Below are positions 58,376 to 64,000 of a stretch of DNA of 64,000 nucleotides, piece by piece. How positions within the stretch are numbered: the first letter of the stretch is position 1; every line of letters begins with the position of its first letter. Made by a program: the position numbers and the translations under genes. Below the pieces are notes generated by a model that saw nothing but the letters and a program-made list of their open reading frames with translations, had not been told where the DNA came from and did no database searches. The stretch is taken from assembly GCF_030272615.1 (NCBI RefSeq), contig NC_081415.1:623595740-623659739 (forward strand), read 5' to 3'. The stretch is from Cryptomeria japonica (lineage: Eukaryota > Streptophyta > Pinopsida > Cupressales > Cupressaceae).

Positions 58376-58680
58376 AAGTTATTCGATCCTCTCAAACAAA
58401 TCTGATATATATATATATATATTATTTAATAACAAAGTTATTCGATCCTCTCAAAAGTTATTCCCTTACAAAGTGGCAAACCACTATTTCTTCTGTAACA
58501 TCAAAGTACCATTAAAAAACGATTACATGAAAGTGATGGTACTGGGAAAACTATTCCTGATTGATTTTCTCTCATTTTATAGACAACATATTTTATAATC
58601 AAGACAGCGTTATACCAGTATTCCCTTTCAAAATGACAACATATTTTATAATCAAGACAGCGTTATAGCAGTATTCGAAG
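58376..58680. repeat. Two short direct duplications and an AT run
   Basis: AAGTTATTCGATCCTCTCAAA occurs twice around a TATATATATATATATA run (58376-58460). A segment of about 45 bp beginning GACAACATATTTTATAATCA occurs twice (near 58582 and 58636). Confidence 0.7.
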
Positions 58681-58689
58681 ATGTATTCA

Positions 58690-59300
58690 GGAAAAATTGT
58701 TTCTTTTTCACTAAGGATACTATGATTTGTTAAGCCACTTTGACGTTTTCTTCAGACAAAAGTTCTCGCCTTCAATAAGGAAAGCCTTAATTGTAGACAC
58801 GAATGAAAAAAAGGTAGTGTAAGATTAGTAAGAAACATTTCTAAGTTTGGCAAGGAAACCTTCTAGTGGAAATTTCATGTCAGTAATTTTTAATCTAATC
58901 AATAAAATTTAGTTTTACAATTATCATGTTGGGATCTTTTAAAAATTCTCTTCAATCATATCAAAAAATTGTCTCCATTGATAATTTACATCAGAATTCT
59001 TTACCACAATCAAAGCATTAAGATTTAATTATCTGTATCCAACTTACAATATATTATTGAGATTTAATTAATAATCTGATAGAAGATAAACAATATTTAC
59101 AGTAAATGTCGAATACACCATGTCAATAAGATTAAGTTGAATGATGACCCGATCAACCAACGGTTTTCAAATTTCCACATCTGGTTTTAGTGCGTAAAAA
59201 AACAAAAAATTATTATGTAAAATGCCCATCTAAACATAACAGTCTAACCTTTAGGAAATTATAGGCAAGAGGTTCAGAGGGTCGATCCTGTGCCATATCT
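58690..59300. other. Intergenic DNA downstream of the RING-H2 gene
   Basis: AT-rich, no gene recognised. It is probably the 3' flank of the minus-strand RING-H2 pseudogene, but no clear polyadenylation pattern could be singled out. Confidence 0.4.
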
Positions 59301-59951
59301 ATCAAGAATGTTCATCTCCATCAACACATTCAGGTGGCGGAAGAGGAGCACATCTGCAGAAAGGGCAGGTGTCCTGATAGTTATTAATCCATTTATCCAA
59401 ACAATTTCTATGAAATATGTGATTGCAATTAAACAGCTCTCGGATTTCGTCATCTTCTTTGAAAGAGCTCAAGCAAACTGCGCACCCAAAATCCTCCTCG
59501 CTGTCAGTCAGCTTCTCTGCAACAATTCGGAATGTAATGACAGGCAAACTGTTCTTTATCATCTCACCTGATGTGGGGGAAATAGGAGAATGAAATTCTG
59601 GCTACAAAAAGCTGTCATCTTGTGGCAGCGTGCTGAGTCTTAGAAATGAAAGAAAGCAAGATATTGTAGATTTTGCCATCATATCAAAAGTACGTATTGT
59701 TGGTTGAGAGGGATCTCATCGTGTATATAATCCCATCTCATCGTGTATATAATCCCTCTCGTCAACACCCCTCCACACGATAGAGTCAGATACCCACTTC
59801 TCATCGTGTATATAGTCAGATACAACCACATACCATGTAGGATTCCTCCACACGATAGAGTCAGATACCCACTTCTCATCGTGTATATAGTCAGATACAA
59901 CCACGTACCATGTAGGATTCATATCCACTTCTATATAGTCTAGGGCTAGAG

Positions 59952-59962
59952 GGACTCGAACC
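59952..59962 (-). promoter_or_regulatory. Pol III B-box-like sequence in the TRIM
   Basis: GGTTCGAGTCC on the minus strand matches the B-box consensus GGTTCGANTCC exactly and lies 10 bases after the primer-binding site. It may be a tRNA-derived relic or a real internal promoter part. Confidence 0.4.
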
Positions 59963-59972
59963 GATGACCTGT

Positions 59973-59984
59973 GCTCTGATACCA
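59973..59984 (-). other. TRIM primer-binding site
   Basis: TGGTATCAGAGC on the minus strand follows the LTR end TCTACA directly and is complementary to the initiator-Met tRNA 3' end. Confidence 0.9.
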
Positions 59985-60156
59985 TGTAGATTTTGCCATC
60001 ACACCAAAAACACGTACTGTTAGTTGAGAGGGATCTCATTGTGTATATAACCGCTACGCCAACAGATATGAGTTTGTTTATGTAGGCCATGGCTGATGCT
60101 GTGTATAGCCGCGATCTGGGTATATCGATATTACGGAAACCCATTGGAAATCCCAT

Positions 60157-63100
60157 GGCAGAGAAATATATGAGGAATTAGGGCACTTAAAGAATACACA
60201 CAAATGTGAGATGGTCTGGTATATTGTGGGTTTTGCCGCAAAGCGTATATTTGTAGGCTGTTTTGGACAATGATACAAACCCACCGCTATTGCTTTTGCA
60301 AAACGCAACGTGTAACATGCAAATTTGGAATGGAAAAGAGTTCATATATTTTATATTTTCCAACTACCCTGTAAATATTTTTCTCCCAATTTCAAAGCTT
60401 GACCTCTTCCTTGTATACTTTTTTATATGTTATTTTAAAATGTAAATTTGGCTGGTTCACCTTACTTTTCTCGCTTTTTTGAGTGGCGAAACACGTGTTT
60501 TGTGAAATTCAATGCTGTAGTAAAATCTTTACATGTGTTCATCCAAATAGAAAAAGAAAAAGAATGATATATGTAGCTAAAGGATGACTCACTCACATTC
60601 TATTCTAGTGCATCCAAATAGAAAAAGAATGTTGTTGTATTACATACTACACCATGGGTTCCATCCAGTTCTGAAAAATTTTCACCATCAGAAATGGTGG
60701 AAAGTTTGGGTCAGTATGCATTGGTCATCTATGTATAGTATTCAGTGTATCCCATACTACACCAAGGATATGTCCTCCAACTCGATGGTCATATGAAGTT
60801 AAGAGAGAATCTCCAACTAGTTAACCTACTAGTCTCGTGGGTTCTAATGGTCATCCCCTATAGGCCACCAAATAGGATTTTGTCCACCGAGGAAGAAGTA
60901 ACTTGAATATATCACTTTGCAACCTTGGTGATATAGTCAAATTTATCTTGTTCTCAACCCATGTAGCACATGGCATCGGCTACCCTCGTGCCATGGACGA
61001 TTACTAGTGTACTCTCCAATACAACAATTAGCTCTAGTTACCACTAACCCCATGGTAATTTAACTACCAGTGTAACCATTCCCATATCATATCCAAGGTA
61101 GCTCTTAGCTAATCTTCACCTCCATGAAGCAAGTGAACTCTAGGTAATCCCTAGTTGTATTCAAAGCATTGATCATTGGCACTATCCAATGACTACTTGT
61201 CACTAATCCAATAATACCAAAGGTTTCCCATAATTCTAGGTAATGACGAACTCATCCTAGCAAGCCTTCCTACATGAAAAGTGGAGGGTAGGGGTAGTTC
61301 ATCATTTCATACCCAATTTGGACTACATTGATTGAGAGTAGAATCAAACAACCAATTTAGTCTACATTATGGATTTGGTTGTTTTACTTCCTTTAGTAGT
61401 TGATAATAGACCTACATGCATAGATTGGTTTCTTTATGCCCTTTCTAAGTGTTAGTTCATTCTTGTGGTTAATGATGGGTTGTATAAATTAGTCTAATGA
61501 ATATACATTCAATAATCATTTTTTTATTATTTTCAATTATAAATCATTCTTAATTTTTACCAAGTATAGTTGGGCTGTAGGAATTATTTTATCCTAGAGA
61601 AATAACCATGTCAATTAAAGAGTAAGAACTAGGTCTGATTTGGTAAAGTGTGGCTAATTCTCAAAATATTTCATGTTGTTGTTGTGATGGTTTTATACCA
61701 TCTAGTTTACAAGTGCAATGCCAATTTCTAATAAACATTTTCATAGGATATGCATGATAACAAACATATTGAATACTTATCTCTCTCTTATAAAAGTTTT
61801 AAAATATATAAAAGGAAAGGTCAAGGCACATATTTCATGAGTCTTAAGGGGTACTAGTAGAATATAGTATAGTTTATTTAATATTGTAAAGAAAATGTTT
61901 GTGAAACCCAAGGACTATAGGCTCTCACTTCTATACAGACAAGTGTAGAAGATTTCAAATGCAGAGAGAATTATAGATGGGTGAAGATCCTCCACTAGTT
62001 TTAATAAGAACCTACCATTAGAAAGAGTAATAAGGTAAGATTACTAAAGCTCTTTCCTACAAAACAAAGTTTATCCATAGGTATATTTAATAGATACACA
62101 AGTCTCATAAGAATGAGGATTGTTGAAACAACTAAATGTTATGAATAACAATGGTTTTATAGTTAGATATGATTTGCTTGCAATAGAATGTTATGTTAGT
62201 TGAACAACCCTAGAAGTCCAAGTCTATAAAATGCAAGAATGTACATACATAGACTAGTTAGTGAAAGGAAGTTAAGTAGTGGAATAACTTCTTATGTACT
62301 AACCTTGAGAAAGGAGTAATCCAAAAAAATTACATATCCTTATAACAGTAAATGTGGGGAAAACCCTTTAGAGAGAAAGACCCCACACTCCAAAAGTCCA
62401 ATATATTATTTAGAAATCAATAACAGATTATAATATACTTGTAGAAAAATATTTTCATAGGAGTATCACCAGCCAAAAATTCAAAGGTAACTCAATAGAT
62501 ATAAGACTCTTACACACAACCTCCATCTCACACACCCCATATGTAGGAGATACAATACATGGAATTGTCATAGTATTAAAAAACCATGGACTAGCACCAC
62601 CCAATAAAGTGGAAATAATCTTCTCCAATCCTAGATGCCCTATGACATGTCAAAACACACATCAACACATGTACCTCCCTTTTGCAGGTCATTTATGTGT
62701 CTAACATGTTTTTATATTTCCTATTTCAAGAGACCCAACTACCAGAGGCTATAACTTGTGAAACAGGTGTCTAATTGAAGAACTATTTGAAACTTCAAAA
62801 ATCTCACTATGTGCTCTATCACCTCATAACTTGATATGCCCATTACAGGCACTTTTGAACTTTTTCAGAGTCCCTAAAGCTCTCAAAATTGACTTTGAAA
62901 CTTTCATTCACAACTTTCAAAAATGGAAACTTTTATATGATCAAAGCTAGGCATGATCTTGCAACCGAAATTTACTTGCATGCTTCTCTAACCAATCCAA
63001 AGATTTGGGGAAATTTTTGAAGCAATTTGTGCTTGGACAAAAAATTACTATAAATAGTAACCTTATGTACATGCAAGGTTGAGACACCATTTTCCCAACA

Positions 63101-63910
63101 CTTAGCATAATTTTGGTTTTCCTCAAATTCCTTGAAATTCTAATTCATAATAATAGGAAATCATTTTGTAGCAATATATGACATATACTACAAATTCTAA
63201 GTTTCTAATCTACCTCATTTTAAATGCAATCTATAATCTTATGAAATCAAAGATAAAAAAACTTTAAATAATATTTAGGAATATCATAGCATTCTAATTT
63301 CTAAAAAGAAATAGATATTAATGTCAAACAAATATTATCTCATAGAAAGCTACCAACATAAATGGGCATAGAAGTAAGGTAAATCTCTATAATTTGGCAA
63401 AACATTCAATGACTAACCCTAGCACAATCCAATGAGTTGCATAAAAATAAAATATAAAACACAAAATAAGAGAAACTTGTGTGGGTGTATTGCAGAAAAC
63501 GTTGACACAAAAGTATCCCCAATCCATGCCCATATTCCCTTCTCCACCTTTTGATTCCATATTTTACTTGCAATAATGCCTCTATCTCCCTAGAAAGGAT
63601 CATGGGGTCTTATTAATGAATTTTGTTTACCATTTATTCCCACGTCTGATATCAAGAATGGTCTTTATATGAGAACAATGTCACTCTTATTAATGGCAGG
63701 ATTCATCGTGTCGTTCTTCATTTATTTGATGATGTATCTTGTTGTAGGAAAGAATCTGCCCCTTGATGCCCTCTATCTATATTTCCATTAGTTTGATAAA
63801 ATCTCTTGAATATCCTCTTTTTATTTATTTCCTTAAACCATAGTATAGATTTTTATTGTTTGATTTCCTTTTATTTTCCTTCCTTTTAGTTTAGTTGATT
63901 TCTTTATTTA
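60157..63910. other. Upstream flank of the RING-H2 gene and intergenic DNA
   Basis: No gene recognised. The first 100-150 bases left of the ATG direction (60157-60300) are the likely promoter and 5' UTR of the minus-strand RING-H2 gene; AT-rich runs such as CAAATATACGC are present but no clear TATA box. ATCCAAATAGAAAAAGAA is duplicated near 60542 and 60612. Confidence 0.4.
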
Positions 63911-63916
63911 ATTAAT

Positions 63917-63941
63917 TCTCTCTCTCTCTCTCTCTCTCTCT
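63917..63941. repeat. (CT)n microsatellite
   Basis: About twelve uninterrupted CT units. Confidence 0.95.
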
Positions 63942-64000
63942 AAGAGATGTGGTAACTAACTAATCAAATGACATAGATTTGGAAGAATTAGTTAATAGAA

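Larger units (their letters stand above)
59665..60064 (-). mobile_element. TRIM (terminal-repeat retrotransposon in miniature), 400 bp
   Basis: Short LTRs lie at 59985-60064 (80 bp, 5') and 59665-59767 (103 bp, 3'; it contains a duplication of about 22 bp of the TATATACACGATGAGAT region). Both read TGTTG...TCTACA on the minus strand. GATAT is duplicated at 59660-59664 and 60065-60069. The primer-binding site TGGTATCAGAGC (59973-59984) directly follows the 5' LTR, and a purine tract GTGGAGGGG (59768-59776) precedes the 3' LTR. The internal region of about 217 bp holds two 75-bp repeats (59770-59844 and 59845-59919) and no coding capacity, so it needs enzymes in trans. Confidence 0.93.
59302..60156 (-). 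pseudogene. RING-H2 E3 ubiquitin ligase-like gene (BRH1-like), split by a TRIM
   Basis: ATG 60156 starts MGFPMGFRNIDIPR and continues to NKLIS, where a 400-bp TRIM interrupts. Ignoring the TRIM and one GATAT, the frame continues without a shift (CFLSFLRLSTLPQDD) to the RING-H2 finger CAVCLSSFKEDDEI, NCNHIFHRNCLDKW, TCPFC. All eight zinc ligands (C-C-C-H-H-C-C-C) are present. The intact protein would be 149 residues, normal for the small intronless BRH1-like RING-H2 family. Its N-terminus (MGFP.G, hydrophobic stretch) also fits that family. A TAG at 59602-59604 (CAG probable) lies between the TRIM and the RING. RING-H2 proteins pass ubiquitin from an E2 to targets. If translated from the ATG at 59562 alone, the RING part would still be made. 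Confidence 0.85.

Overview
This is a eukaryotic window from a seed plant with a large, repeat-rich genome. I see plant Ty3/gypsy elements of the Tat type (with an extra archaeal-type RNase H), a plant CACTA/TNP2-type transposase, GT-AG spliced exons and a BRH1-like RING-H2 gene. Element sizes of 15-18 kb, and my impression of the SET-domain gene, point to a gymnosperm, but that is inference. No gene here looks intact; every coding region carries stops, frameshifts or insertions.

Layout. 1-8390: a tandem LTR-internal-LTR-internal-LTR array of a non-autonomous, copia-like retrotransposon. Its 1170-bp LTRs and 2600-bp internal regions keep an exact 3770-bp period, and it encodes only a coiled-coil protein of unknown function. 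8391-9863, 25197-26526 and 44489-49260: pieces of older minus-strand DNA. Read right to left once the insertions are ignored, it holds a TNP2-type transposase pseudogene and then a multi-exon gene with a SET domain. 9869-25191: a 15.3-kb Tat element (element 2; target-site duplication GTATC) inserted inside the SET exon. 26532-44483: an 18.0-kb element (element 1; duplication TGTAT) inserted upstream of the SET exons. Its 6.8-kb LTR carries its own frame of about 1230 codons and a set of G-box-plus-hairpin modules. 49260-59300: intergenic DNA with a fragment of a copia-type LTR and a decayed retroelement. 59302-60156: a RING-H2 E3-ligase-like gene split by a 400-bp TRIM (duplication GATAT). 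60157-64000: no gene recognised.

How it fits together. Three separate retrotransposon events cut one SET-domain gene that lies behind a transposase on the same strand. Both Tat elements carry an archaeal-type RNase H plus a degenerate gypsy RNase H, but in opposite orders along pol. In element 1 the interrupting stops are almost all TAG, and CAG to TAG can be shown directly where the two LTRs differ. That fits decay by deamination at CHG-methylated cytosines.
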